NCBI GenBank assembly: GCA_037126765.1
Contig: JBBCBC010000007.1
Coordinates: 27,785,667 to 27,849,666, forward strand
Origin: Stenogyne calaminthoides
Lineage: Eukaryota; Streptophyta; Magnoliopsida; Lamiales; Lamiaceae
Direction: 5' to 3'
DNA length: 64,000 nt
A model generated the notes under the pieces. That model saw only the letters and a list, made by a program, of their open reading frames with translations, had not been told where the DNA came from and searched no databases. How positions within the stretch are numbered: the stretch's first letter is position 1; each line of letters begins with the position of its first letter. The translations under genes and the position numbers were made by a program. This document shows positions 10,483 to 21,813 of this stretch, in pieces.

Positions 10483-12271
10483 TGTTGGTCCCGGTGAAAA
10501 CGAGTCTTACACGTGAATGGAGGGGAATACGTGTTCAGTGATTTTTAAAACTTTTTCTTCACTGAGGTCAGAAGGGTCAGGATTTCCTGAGAATTTTGCC
10601 CTGAGAATCACAAATAGCCTTGAGTCAAAGTCTACTGCGATAGTGATCCTGAGCAGCTTTCAGAAGCTTCAGATTAGCCCAACTGATCCTGAGTCTTATC
10701 AGAGATCCTGAGAAGCTTGGATCAGATACTTATCTTACTAAATACTCAGTAGAGTTAGTTCAGTTTGGTAACTATCTATTTTAGCTAATCAAGAGTGCGG
10801 AATGGTTGGCCCTAAGTTTATACTCGTTTTAACTTGCTGAAAATCTTCTTCCTTTAATAAATTAGTGGTTAAGGCTGTGATCAATTTGATGCAAGTTCAG
10901 TGGATTGGTTCCAACTAAATCTCAGTAAAATATGCTTTCAGTGAAAATCATGCAGCAGATATAATGCAGTACAGAAAGCAAACACACAACAATTATAGTG
11001 GTTTAGAGACTCAAGCTCCTACATCCACTCTCCCTGATCTTCAGAGAAATTCCTTAACACACTTCCTAAAGCTTTCAGGCTAACTCGTTGTAGCTTACTC
11101 ACTTTTCTACCTTGAGTTTTCTGGCTGACTCACTGCAGCTTACTAACTCAATCACACACACAAGTTTTCAGACTACCACAAGTAGCTTACTAACTTCTTC
11201 TCTAGAGTTTTCTGGTTGGCTAACCCGCAGCTTACTCACTCTTTACAACTCTAACTCACCAACAAATCACACACACTCAAACTACCTTCTCAAAGGGTTT
11301 GGGTTTGGGTTGGTTTCCAACTAGGGTGAGATATCCTTTACAATAGATCAAATGCAAAGGCTAGGATATCTCTGCTAAGCTTTGAATATTTCTATCAATC
11401 TAGGCTTAGTGTAGTGAGCTCTCTCCAATGTGAAACACTTGGGAAATTCTAGGTTTTTCGAGTGCTTCAATTTGCAAGAAACTGTAACCTCTTAATGTTG
11501 AAGGTCACTGGTATTTATAGGCAACTTTACCAAAGGTTACTCTTGAAACACTATCCGTTGGAAAGATATCATCAAGGGTTTCCTCTTCTGGTTATTGATG
11601 AGCAGCTATTTTAGGGTTTGAATACTCTCTTGCATGCTTTGGGTAATAAGTAACCAATGCAGCCAATCACCACGTTTTTGTAGTCTGAACATAGTACTGC
11701 TGACAAATTCAGTGTCCTGTCGCTTTCAGTGTCAGTGTAGTACAGTGTTGTCTTCCTCTGATTGGTTCTTGTCTTTAGTGAATGTAGACAAACAAAATGG
11801 CTCTTTTAGGTCAATCTCTCTGAATGAGACAACCTTAAACAACACTTAGTTTTAGTTCCTTTTGTCTGCACTTGAATGTTTTGGGCAATATCTATTCTTT
11901 CAGTTTTGTATGTATTCAGATAGATATTTCTTCAGTGCCTCTGAGCATTCAGGTCATCCCGAGTCTTCAGTAACTTCTGAGAATTCTGATCTTTAGCATC
12001 TTCTGAGTCTTCAGATCTTCAGTATCTTCTGAGTCTTTAGATCTTCAGTATCTTCTAAGTCTTCAGATCTTTAGTATCTTCTGACCATTCAGGTTTACCC
12101 GAGTCTTCAGTATCAAAACTTGATTAATATCTGATGACTATACATTGTGCATATATCTTCCTTAAATGTTCTATACTGAAACCTGACTCAGACTATCAAG
12201 ATTATCCTGAACATGTCCTACTCAGGGGTTTTGGGATCTAATCAAAATCTTATTAAATTCATCTCCCAACA
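10483..12271 (-). mobile_element. solo LTR of family B inserted in element A ORF2
   Basis: 1,789 bp; on the plus strand it starts TGTTGGTCCCGGTG and ends ATCTCCCAACA, the reverse of the B1 LTR at 52366-54076. A perfect 5-bp target duplication ATGTT flanks it (10478-10482 and 12272-12276). No internal region is left, so LTR-LTR recombination removed the rest. It contains a 26-bp-period minisatellite (about 11985-12085). Confidence 0.92.
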
Positions 12272-13258
12272 ATGTTGATCTAGATATTAAGGAAGTGATG
12301 TCTGTCATCACTGGTGGAAGGTATTCTGAATGGACTTTATAGTTTTCTGTTACCAAGTTAACCTCCTTGTATTTTGTGATGCATAAGCTGCTTGTTTCCA
12401 ATTGGATACCCTCAACGAACTCTACTGTATTAACCAAAGAGCAAGCCTTCTTGTTGTACAAGATTGTACACTTGAACAGGTTTAACCTGGGGCAGGTTAT
12501 ATTTGATAACATGATGACATTTGCTGGTAAACACACAGAAGGAAGCATTCTTCCTTACCAAAGTTTAATCTGTCAGTTCTTGGATAAGTCGGAATTTGAG
12601 AGGCCAAAAGGTGAAAGAATTAGTGGATTTGTTCCAAGCTTTGGAATATCTCATGTACTGAAAGGTGGAAATAGAATTGTGGATCTTCCTTTACCTGATC
12701 CTGAACCACAAGCCGAAAATGTTGCTCATCTTGTTGGCCTTATACAGTAACCAGAAGAGATGGTACACCCTCTGTTCATTTTACAAATTCTTTCATTTCT
12801 GATCAGATTACTTCCATCCAGCAGAACATAGATGCACTAATTAAATAGCAAACCTTTTGGAGAAACCTGCTTTCTATTCCAACAGGGGGAGGAGAACCTG
12901 ATGATGGTGATAATGATGGTGGTGATGATGGAGCTGGTCCATCTGGCCATGCAGGTGAAAATGATAATGAACCAGTTGATGAGGATGATGATGGTGTTGC
13001 TGCACAAGATGGTCAGGATGATGCTGAAGATAGAGAGGATGAAGATGTTGTACAAGAAGCTGTTAATGAGGCTGTGGAGGATGCTGTGGAAGATGTCCTA
13101 AATGTTGTTGCTGAACAGATTGGTGAACAGATTGTTCCTGAACCGGTTGATGATAGCCTAACACTGATGATGAGATGTTAATGACACCTACCAGGGAAAA
13201 TATGTCTCCGGAGAGCATTGCTATCATTGATCAGCTTTATGGAGCTGACAACTGGTGA
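12272..13258 (+). pseudogene. element A ORF2, 3' part
   Basis: Continues the ORF2 globular domain after the solo LTR. A stop lies near 12340, then 12367-12750 is open and includes FVMHKLLVSNW, LLYKIVHLNRFNLGQVIFDNM and ILPYQSLICQFL, which fits the second half of the PF20167-type domain. After further frame changes an acidic tail rich in Asp/Glu/Gly (about 12890-13170) leads to a final stretch ending NW at the stop 13256-13258. Like the 5' part, the tail is acidic, so the intact product would have been a long protein with charged flanks round one domain. I see no hydrophobic transmembrane helix in the main frames. Confidence 0.7.
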
Positions 13259-13662
13259 TTGGATTCAAGACAGTTGGGAGTTTTGAAGTATGGGGGAGCA
13301 TTTGCAGATTATGGAGATGCAGTCATTCTAATGGCCCAATCCTTCCCTTTATTTCACTATAAAATTCCTTTCTGTGTTGTAATCTTTCATTTTTCTGCAT
13401 TTTTTTTAAACTCTGTTAATGGACAATTAGATGATAGGTTTATATTTCTGTCATTTACTTTATGTTGTTGGATACTTTTTGGCCTAAGTGTACACTGCTG
13501 ATGTACTTAGTGCTTGTGTTTATTTGTTTGTTTTTAAATTATGATTTGGTTAAATAGTAGTTGTTCTATGAATGGCTATTATTTGTTTCTTTCCTGACAC
13601 GAGCTCGGATGTTATTTTTAACATCAGGTGTGTTGTAGTAGAAAGGCCAAATTGGGGGAGTT
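13259..13662 (+). other. element A 3' untranslated region and polypurine tract
   Basis: T-rich, non-coding. It ends with the polypurine tract ATTGGGGGAGTT (13651-13662) directly before the 3' LTR, the plus-strand DNA primer for reverse transcription. Confidence 0.75.
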
Positions 13663-14424
13663 TGTTGATGTTGCACGGATGTTGTTCCAGATGTTGGACA
13701 ACATTCTGCACAACATCATAAATTTGTCCTTTCTCCTAACACTGACTCCGTTTTAATAGATGTATTTTTCTATGTTTCCTACATTGTAGGTTGAAGATAA
13801 TTTCGGATATTATCAAGCGGGTGAACTATAATGGAGTGAGAATTGAGAGATCATGGGTGGTTACACCAAGACCATGGAGATAGTGGAGGAAAAATTCAAG
13901 GTTGTTCACACCAAGTGGATAGGACAATGCAGTTGGTCCGAATGTCTATAAATAGACTGCATTGGTCGACATTCAAGTTTTGAGGAAAAGTGAAATACCA
14001 TTTACTCTATTCCAAACTTAAGAGAGTAGCATCCAAGACACAACTGTGAGTGGAGTGTGAGGGTCAATGCTATGCCTATTTGTATGATCGAATGTATTCC
14101 AACAATTCCTATCAGTATTGATTTTATCTTATTAGATCAAGTTTTAGGTTGAATAAGATCACTAGTTACTTGATTGAATAGATTAATTTTTGGCGTGTGG
14201 TTTTTCACTATACCTTTTAGGATCTTGTAAGAGATTCGTGTGTATCTCACTACTTGTTATAGTGATGTTTTTAACCATGAGGTTCGTATAGTCTGGATTA
14301 CAAACTATACAAAATTTTGAAATCCTTTGCACTGTGTTTTTATACTTCCGCTGTCATATGTTGTTTTACATGTTGCATAACATTCTGAACAACACTCTAA
14401 AAAATACACGAACACACACTGTCA
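13663..14424 (+). repeat. element A 3' LTR
   Basis: 762 bp, the same ends as the 5' LTR, followed by the target duplication ATCTC (14425-14429). It differs from the 5' LTR by scattered substitutions and two compensating 1-bp indels. Confidence 0.93.
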
Positions 14425-14429
14425 ATCTC

Positions 14430-15165
14430 TAATCACTAATTGATCAAGTAAATCACACTTAGCCACAAAGTCTAAGCTGATGCGCGTCGGCCGATGACTT
14501 AGATCTAATTATAACGAGAAGATGAGTATTCTCTCTAAATCCACATTGAGGAATGAATCCTATTCTTGGCTAAACTACCACGCACATGCATTTCGTGATA
14601 AACCCAATCCAAGCCATATCTACCCATGGAAGGGTGCAAGCGTCGGTCATGGTCAAAGTTCATCACTCCACACATGTCGTGCGTATTGACCTCAAGTCAA
14701 AGAAGTATCACGTCGCTCCCACTAACTGAGACACCTGTAGACACATGTATTGTGGAATTACATCAAACGGTTTCTAGGATGGGTATACCGATACTCTTTA
14801 AGGTATCTGTGCATCCATCATGAGATACATAATATCTCGTTGTAAGCGAGATCTTACTACACTCTCTAAGAGTATGATGCAGATCGCACACCAATCTCAA
14901 TTGCATCATCAATATCCCATTCTTGATGATCCTTGATCGGGGCCATTTGAGAATCATGCTTAAGTCACCTGAGTTCTCACAACCTCAATGACAACAATGA
15001 CTCATGGGAACACTTACATGAATAAATGCAAACAATCAAACATAATATTCAAACAAGTGTATTGACATACATTAATATTAAATGAACTATAATATTAAAT
15101 CAAACTGAATATCATCAAGTATTATGTCCTTACAATAGATTGTCTCTAGGACACTAACACTAACA
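14430..15165 (-). repeat. element H 3' LTR, proximal part
   Basis: Continuation of 2098-2977 beyond the element A insertion. On the minus strand the LTR starts TGTTAGTGTTAGTG at 15165, directly after a polypurine tract (CCAAGTGGGAGAT on the minus strand, about 15166-15178). It holds no coding sequence; short open frames here are by chance. Confidence 0.75.
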
Positions 15166-15299
15166 ATCTCCCACTTGGACTAGAGTCAATTACCTACATG
15201 TCTAACCCCTGGACCATCAAATGTCTAGTGTGTACATGAACACTCAGTGTTTTGGTGAAAGGATCTGCTAAATTAAATATGTGGGAATACGTTCTAATT

Positions 15300-15770
15300 C
15301 TACTTCTCTTATCGTTATGATCTCTCGGATCAAATGATAAGCCTGGGTATATGCTAGCTTCTGTTATTGATATCGGTTCCTTTGCTCGCGCAATCGCACC
15401 AGCGTTGTCTCAATACTACTTTATTAGACAACTTGCACTCGGAACTACCCCTAGTTCTCTTAAGAACTATAAAATCCAGACAGCCTTCATGAGGCTTCTG
15501 ACACAGCAATGTACTCAGCTTCGGTTGTTGAATCTGTGGTCGTCTCTTGCTTGGAACTATTCCAACTGACCGCCCCATCATTGAGAGTGAAACATAACCT
15601 GACTGTGATTTGTAATCATCACAATCGAATTAGAAACTTACGTCAGCGTAACCAGTTACTACTAGTTCTGACTGCCTATCGTAGACAAGAAACACATTCT
15701 TTAGTTCATCTAACATACTTTAGAATGGTCTTGAAAACAATCCAGTGAGAGTCACTTGGATTCTGTTGGT
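15300..15770 (-). pseudogene. rnh: element H RNase H (heavily degraded)
   Basis: On the minus strand short in-frame islands match the copia RNase H: ELGVVPSAS followed by DNAGAIARAKEP, with the expected Glu/Tyr region replaced by stops. No frame is open for more than about 75 codons. It is recognised by position between the RT and the polypurine tract and by these islands. Confidence 0.6.
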
Positions 15771-16720
15771 ATCTACCAGTGATGCTCACAGAGTAGATCC
15801 ATATCGGGCCTAGTGCAAGTCATGGCGTACATGATTGAGCCAATTGCAGATGCATATGGGACATCGTTCATGTGCTTGATACCAGCTTCACTAGAAGGAC
15901 AATCCTTCTTTGACATCTTTATCCCATGATTCGCCCGTAGATACCCTCTCTTTGAGTTCTCCATCGCAAAATGCTTCAACACCTTGTCTACATAGGTAGA
16001 CTGTGACAGCCCCAACATCCTCTTGGATCTATACCTGTGGATCATGATCCCTAAGATGTAGCAGACTTCACCAAGACCCTTCATCATGAAGGTCTTTAAC
16101 AACTAATTTTTAACAGGCTACATAAGCGGAATATTATTTCCTATAATCAGTATGTCATCTACATACACGACTATAAAGAGAATATTGTTTCCGCTACGTT
16201 TACGATAAACACAAGGATCTTCCGAATTTCCGATGAAGTCAAAAGACTTGATGGCTTCATCAAATCGGATATCCCAACTTCTAGAAGCTTGCTTCAATCC
16301 ATAAATAGATCGTTTAAGCTTGTACACAAGATTAGATTTTGGCTTAGATATGTACCCTCCGGTTTAGTCATAAACACTTCCTTGTCAATGTTACCATTGA
16401 GGAAAGTTGTTTTGACATCCATCTGCCAAATCTCATAATCATAGTGTGCTGCTATCGCAAGTAAAATTCGAATGGACTTGATCTTTACAACTGGTGAGAA
16501 GGTCTCATCATAGGCAATGCCTTCGCGTTGACTATAACCCTTCGCCACCAACCTAGTTTTGTAGGTTTGCACTTTGCCATTTGCATCGGTCTCTCGCTTG
16601 AAGACCCATTTGCAACATATGGGTCTAACCCCTTTTAGGCAACTCAACCAAGTCCCAGACTTGATTGGTGTACATCGAGTCCATCTCGGATTTCATGGCT
16701 TCATGCCACTTCCCTGAATC
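15771..16720 (-). pseudogene. rt: element H reverse transcriptase
   Basis: Minus strand. From the N-terminus: CKWVFKRETDANGKVQTYK, RLVAKGYSQREGIAYDETFSP, WQMDVKTTFLNG (16647-16294), then IYGLKQASRSWD and the catalytic YVDD at 16165-16154, then GEVCYILGIMI, LGLSQSTYVDKVL and ASAIGSIMYAMTCTRPD (16102-15773). Frame changes break it into three pieces, and one lies between the fingers and the palm. The copia RT identity is clear; activity is not possible as it stands. Confidence 0.88.
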
Positions 16721-18010
16721 AATATCTAATATTGCTTCAGAGTAAGTATTAGGATCGTCCTTATCCAGTATGTCCACATTATCGAGTTTCTCCAAGAGGT
16801 AACCATATCTAATGGGCGGATTACGATTCCTAATTGACTTACGGAGCTATGGTTGTGCAGGTTGTACATTCTGATCGTGAAAATTTTGTGGTGCATCGAT
16901 TTAATCAATGTCCGGAGAGTCCTCAAGAGCTACACTTTCAGATGCCTCTTGGGCGGGAGTTTGAACTATGTTATTCTCATTCAGCCCACTTGAAGGTTCT
17001 TGCACTGGCAAGCCTACTCCAATTACGCTTCCGCTGGCTGAAAGACGATCACCTAGTGAAAGACTCCCACCGTGAAGGTCACTGAATACTACTACTGATT
17101 CCTTGTCATGTTGCTTTGACAAGGTTTCAGTCTCGTTGTTCATTTGTGGTTCATGAATGTCTTCAAGTTCTATCGTCTTACGACCTTGTTCCTTAAAGAC
17201 ATAATCTTCTTCAAGGAACTTGGCTTTCCTAGAAACAATCATTGTTTGCTTCTCAGGGAGATAGAAGTAATATCCTTTAGTTTACTTAGGATATCCCACA
17301 AAGTAACCCTTTTCACCTTTGGATTCCAACTTATCAGTAAGCATCTTTTTCACAATCACAGGGCAACCCCATGTTTTGATATGTGTGAAAGTTGGCTTCT
17401 TGCCACACCATAGTTCATATGGTGTATGCTCAACCGATTTAGATGGAATTCTATTCAGAATGTAGATTGAGGTTTGGAGCGCATATCCCCATAAGAATGT
17501 TGAAAGAGAGGACAAGCTCATCATGGGCCTTACCATGTCTAACAAGGATCGGTTTCTCCTTTCGGAAACTCCATTCATTTGGGGTGTTCCGGGAGGAGTC
17601 TATTGGGATTGGATTCCATGCAGCTTCAGATAATCAGTGAATTCATGGATAAGGTATTCACCTCCTCGATCTGATCGAAGAGTCTTAATACTTTAACCAA
17701 GGTGTTTCTCTACTTCAGCTTTGTACTCCTTGAATTTCTCAAAAGATTCGGACTTGTGTTTCATAAGATACACATATTCGTATCTCGAGAAATCATCAGT
17801 AAAAATGATGAAGTATCCAAAGTGACATACACATATTCGTATCTCGATAAATCGTCAGTAAAAATGATGAAGTATCCAAAGTGACCCCTAGCTAGAGTGG
17901 GCAATGGTCCACAAACGTCACTGTGGATCAGCTCTAGATCTTCTTTGGCACGAACCCCTTTCCCAGAAAAAGGTTTGTTTATCATTTTGTCCTTGAGACA
18001 AGATTCACAA
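16721..18010 (-). pseudogene. int: element H integrase and integrase-RT linker
   Basis: Minus strand. The integrase core runs from about 18000 (HSDVCGPLPT, FTDDLSRYEYVY), through SDRGGEYL near 17670, to MNGVSERRNRSLLDMVRPMM (17578 on) and GYFVGYPK at about 17285. The linker 17242-16730 is acidic and Ser/Thr/Glu-rich with short open frames. A 59-bp tandem duplication (17769-17886) shifts and duplicates part of the core. Stops are present near 17280 and elsewhere. Confidence 0.85.
17769..17886. repeat. 59-bp tandem duplication in element H integrase
   Basis: Two nearly identical copies, each containing CACATATTCGTATCTCGA (from 17771 and 17830), followed by the same downstream sequence to AAGTATCCAAAGTGAC. 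The period is exactly 59 bp, so the duplication also breaks the reading frame. The copies differ at two or three bases. Confidence 0.85.
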
Positions 18011-19230
18011 TTACCACAAGACTCTAAGCTGATTGGGGTTAAGTAGTCTAACTTTCTTAACCTGCAATTCTTTTCTCATTTGCATGAACAAGTCTACAAT
18101 GCCACAAGTAAGTTGGGTTTTCACGATTACTAAGCTTGAGTCTTTTGTTTTGTATATTAAGAATATCATATCCTCAATTCAACAAATATAAACCATTCAC
18201 CAAAGGGGCATTCCATAAACTACACCATTTAATGTGAAATAACAATTATTATCACTAAAATGGAAGGAAAAAACCCTCAATGTCTAACATAGGAACAAAA
18301 ATAATGTTGTGGGTAATAGAAGGAACAAAATAACAATTATTCAGTTCTAATCTAAAACCAGAGGGTAAGTCTAAGTCCCCACGCGTTCAATAGCAACTCT
18401 TGCTCCATTTTCACGTGTAAGACGACTTCACCCGCCCTAACTGCCCTAAGACACAGGAGCCCCTTCACATTCGTACAAATGTGAGAGCCATATCGGTATC
18501 TAATACCAAGCAGTTAGAGCTATTAGTGGACATGTTTATCTTAATAACAAACATACATGTTCTAGTGTTAGAAGCACCCAGTGCGTTCCTTTCAGCAACC
18601 AGAATCTTACAGTCCTTCTTCCAGTGTCCTTATTTACCCGCTCCTTTCCTTTTGAACACCATCTTAGTGATAGTGAACTCAAAAGTCTTGAGCACGTTGT
18701 GAAGTTCTGGCATGGTCGCATCCGTCTTATTCATATTGTAGTTCACAATGAAGCTGAAATATGAATCCGGGAGCGACTGGAGGATAACATAAATGAAAAT
18801 ATTGGTCCTTTAGCTCAATACCTAAATTACCAAGTTTCTCAGCACATGAGGTGAAATCTTCCCTTCTTTAGCTAACCGGCACCTGAACAGATCTCTCATC
18901 ACTTCATAAATCTCAGAATGAGATTCAGAATCAAAGAGATCCTTCAGATGCTTGAGCATCTAGAATGGACCTATTTTCTCATGTTGCCTATTCAATTCGG
19001 GAGTCATGCCGAGCAACATCACACAATAAGCCTGGGAAGCATCCTCTTGATGTTTCTTCTGAGCTGCTACGTCAAACGTGACTGCCTCAGGGAACCAGAT
19101 TCAGGGGTAACCTGGATTGGCGTGTCCAACACATACTCAATCTTTTCTTGCTTTAGCACCAAACACATGTTTCGATGACAGTCTAGAAATTTTGGCCTAG
19201 CTAATTTGTTTGTTTCCAAAACACATCTCA
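18011..19230 (-). pseudogene. gag-pro: element H gag-protease region
   Basis: Minus strand, strongly decayed. Recognisable islands, 5' to 3': the gag opening with LDTPI near 19130, then MTPEL-like and EIYEVMRDLFRCRLA near 18890, then NYNMNK and TMPELHNVLKTFEF near 18700, and a remnant of the zinc knuckle with KGAGK.GHWKKDCKI near 18625. The protease active site is not recognisable. No frame exceeds about 90 codons. Confidence 0.6.
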
Positions 19231-19728
19231 ATAACAGATATACATTTCAACTAACCAAGAGAAATAAAATAAAATGGGAATTAAGCACATAATTCCTATG
19301 ATCAATATTCAGTAATCAAAATAAACATGGCCTCTCTTTTGTATTTATTTAGTCTCCATTATTTTCACATACTCAACGACCTCATCGAAAGAGTATGAAT
19401 TTATATATAATATAAATCGTAATGGACTAGGATCCACGTTCTTATTATTACAATATCTGCTTTGGTTGATTACTGTAATAATAAAATTGATAGGTCTCTA
19501 AACCAATTGCAACACTGCAATTCCTAGTTGATTGAACCTAGTCCAATCGGATGTCCCTTAACTTTCGTTTTCCTACTTTGGCTGGTGAAACAAAGTTAAG
19601 TTGATTTACAAACATCAAGCGGCGACACCACGTGTCCCTATAAAAGTCCCGTTGAATGTAGATCCGAGCAAAAGACTTTGGTCTTAAATACCCATTGGAA
19701 CGAAATCCCCAATTTTCTTTTAATTTTA
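19231..19728. other. leader of element H / junction to B2
   Basis: Non-coding. The left part is probably the 5' leader of element H on the minus strand. No LTR, primer binding site or target duplication is visible. The border with B2 lies somewhere between about 19500 and 19728 and cannot be placed exactly. Confidence 0.4.
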
Positions 19729-21563
19729 ATGGAAGACATCTTATCAAATGAAAAGGAAGATGCTGAAAAGATCATCTCTGCTGTTGATACTCAAAATCCT
19801 CAGACTGGAGATAGGATTCTTCAGGTACCTTTTGGCACTATTATTCATTATGTCAAAATTACTGAAGAATCTATCATTAAGTTTGCTGATATTGGTATGC
19901 AGACTGAGGTTCAGTCAGAACACACTTCACATGCTCCAGTAATTGATCTAACTCCAATTTTGGATGAGCTAAAGAAGGTTGAGCCCTTGACAGCCAAAAT
20001 GACTCAGATGGAGATAGCACTTGCTGATCAGTCTCAAAAGATTGAGACTGCTCTGAAAGATCAAATTCAGAAAATGGAGAATCTGAGCACCTCTACTGTA
20101 GTGAAATCAGTTCAGACTGAAGTGGCTGAGAAGATCAATGCTCTAGACAATAAGATGGGTGAAGTATCCACAAATATATATGATGAGCTTAAACAGAAAT
20201 TCAAAGAAAGGACAATATACTTGGAGAAGAAGCTATCAGAGAAAAATGAGGAAATGATAAAGCAAGTTGTTGAGGAAATGAGTTCTTTACTCATGACCAA
20301 GAAGACAGACCTCATGCATGAAGCTTTTGCCAATCAATTTGCCCCTCTATCAGAAGAATTCTCTATTGGCAAGAATGTCCTAAGGCGATTGGAGGATGAA
20401 CAGGATGTTCTAGCTGGAGAAATAAGGGCGATCAATAAGGAACAATTCCACATGGATGCTACCCTTTCCCACATCTTTCCAAATGATGCCAAAAAGGGGG
20501 AAAGGACATCTCATTAAGCAAAGGGTAAATTGGATACACACTTGAAGAAAACCCTTGAGAGGAAAGCTCAGCATGTTCTGAAAAATCTGCAAGAGATTGA
20601 AGCAACTGAAAAGTTGAAGTCAGTTGAGCCAGAAGACACTGAGTTTATTCAGACAGACAGGCAAACAGCTCAGGAAGTCATGATCTTGAGGAAATCAGAA
20701 AGGAGAAGAGCTGAAACAAGTCTGACTGTTGAGGCACATGCTGCTACTGAGAAGGCTGATCCGAAGATTGCTGAGAAAAGAAAATCAGTAACATTCGTAG
20801 AGTCTGAAAAGAAGAAAAGAAAATTTTCTGCAAAACCAATTCAGAGAAAACTGGTTATTGACTTCTCTGAACTTGAGGAATCTGAAGCTCAGAGAGATCT
20901 TGAAACTAAACTGAAGAAATCTTTAGAGAAGGATTTGGAGTGTATGACAAAAATTCTCAGATATCAGACTTCGACTGGCACAACAAGCTCAAAGCTCTAC
21001 ACATTGAGAAAGAGAAGAGACAAGTTGTATCCGTGTCAGGAGCTGAGTTGACCAGGAAGAAAATAGAAGAAGAACAGAAGAGAAGAGGAAGCTTTAAGAA
21101 GTTCATGAGCAGAAGATGGGGCACAACCAGAGTACAGAAATGGCCGCACATTGACAAATGGATGTCAATCCAGATCAATGAAGCCTGGGAAGAGGTCAAA
21201 AGAACCTTCTGGTTCAATCATGACATTCTGAGAGAATGGAGAGGAGGAAGCTTAGATAGGAATGAAGCCTTCTTGGAGTACCTACTGGCCTTCTATCCAG
21301 AATACCTGCAGAAGTGGATGAATTTGGCAGATGAAAACAATGACTCACTGAAGGCACCAGGCTAGTATAAGTACCCTGCTCCAAGATTCAGCACTGGATT
21401 CATCAATGAAGCTGCTATATCCAAAGAAGTTGCTGAGTATGTTGCTCAAATGGGTCTGACTGGAAGTCATCCTGAAATCATCAAAGAGAGAGATGAACTG
21501 AAGAAAATGTACTATGGGATGTTCAATCTCGAAGTTCCTGATGATGAGATTGAAGAAGACTGA
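19729..21563 (+). pseudogene. B2 ORF2, C-terminal half (coiled-coil protein)
   Basis: The 3' ORF of a family-B SIRE-like element, truncated at its 5' side. Open pieces: 19678-20517, 20530-21051, 20940-21365, then to the stop at 21561-21563, with a stop (20515), a frame change near 20990 and a stop near 21363. The segment MQTEV...VIDLTPILDELKKVE...MTQMEIALADQSQKIE is homologous to 62566-62730 in B1, which identifies the family. The rest is a long helical region (Glu/Lys/Gln-rich, very likely coiled coil) followed by a Trp-containing globular C-terminus (RRWGTTRVQKWPHIDKW). No known catalytic motif. Role unknown; it is placed like the envelope-like ORF of SIRE elements. Confidence 0.75.
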
Positions 21564-21813
21564 AAACTGTGTTCAGTTTATTTTGTTGTTTTGAAACTTT
21601 CATTGTAAAATGTACTTCTCTATCTTACTTCAATGAAAACGTACCTTTTGTTGTGTTCAAACAAAGATAATATCTCATTATCTTTTAATATTTTCTGCAT
21701 TTCATACTTATCTGCTATACCATCTAATGTAATAGATAACTAAAACCTGAGTATAGGTTAGGTTTTCTTAAAGTGTAACAAGATGGTTTTGGCATCATCA
21801 AAAAGGGGAAAAT

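Larger units (their letters stand above)
2978..14424 (+). mobile_element. element A: SIRE-like Ty1/copia retrotransposon with 3' ORF2
   Basis: A complete-length element bounded by two 762-bp LTRs that begin TGTTGATG and end ACTGTCA. It is flanked by the 5-bp target duplication ATCTC (2973-2977 and 14425-14429). Order: LTR, primer binding site, gag, protease, integrase, RT, RNase H (the copia order), a long 3' ORF2, polypurine tract, LTR. An extra ORF between pol and the 3' LTR is the hallmark of the SIRE/Maximus lineage. By eye the LTRs differ at roughly three dozen positions (about 5%), so the insertion is not recent. All coding regions carry stops or frameshifts. It inserted into the LTR of element H and was itself hit by a family-B element, now a solo LTR. 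Confidence 0.92.
15166..19230 (-). mobile_element. element H: degraded Angela/BARE-like copia internal region
   Basis: Minus-strand copia element, read right to left: gag (about 19230-18650), protease region, integrase, RT, RNase H, polypurine tract at 15166. Domain order is Ty1/copia. The gag opening (KFLDCHRNMCLVLKQEKIEYVLDTP) and the long LTR suggest an Angela/BARE-like lineage, tentatively. Stops and frame changes occur in every domain. The 5' LTR is absent: 19231-19700 does not resemble the 3' LTR, so the 5' end was probably lost when or before B2 came to lie next to it. Confidence 0.85.

Noticed and set aside
12837..13055. Hydrophobic minus-strand frame, Ile-rich, possible membrane protein
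   Set aside because: Reverse complement of the Asp/Gly-rich ORF2 tail (GATGATGGT repeats), which gives Ile-rich frames automatically.
14626..15748. Several short plus-strand frames
   Set aside because: They lie over the minus-strand LTR and RNase H of element H, with no domain.
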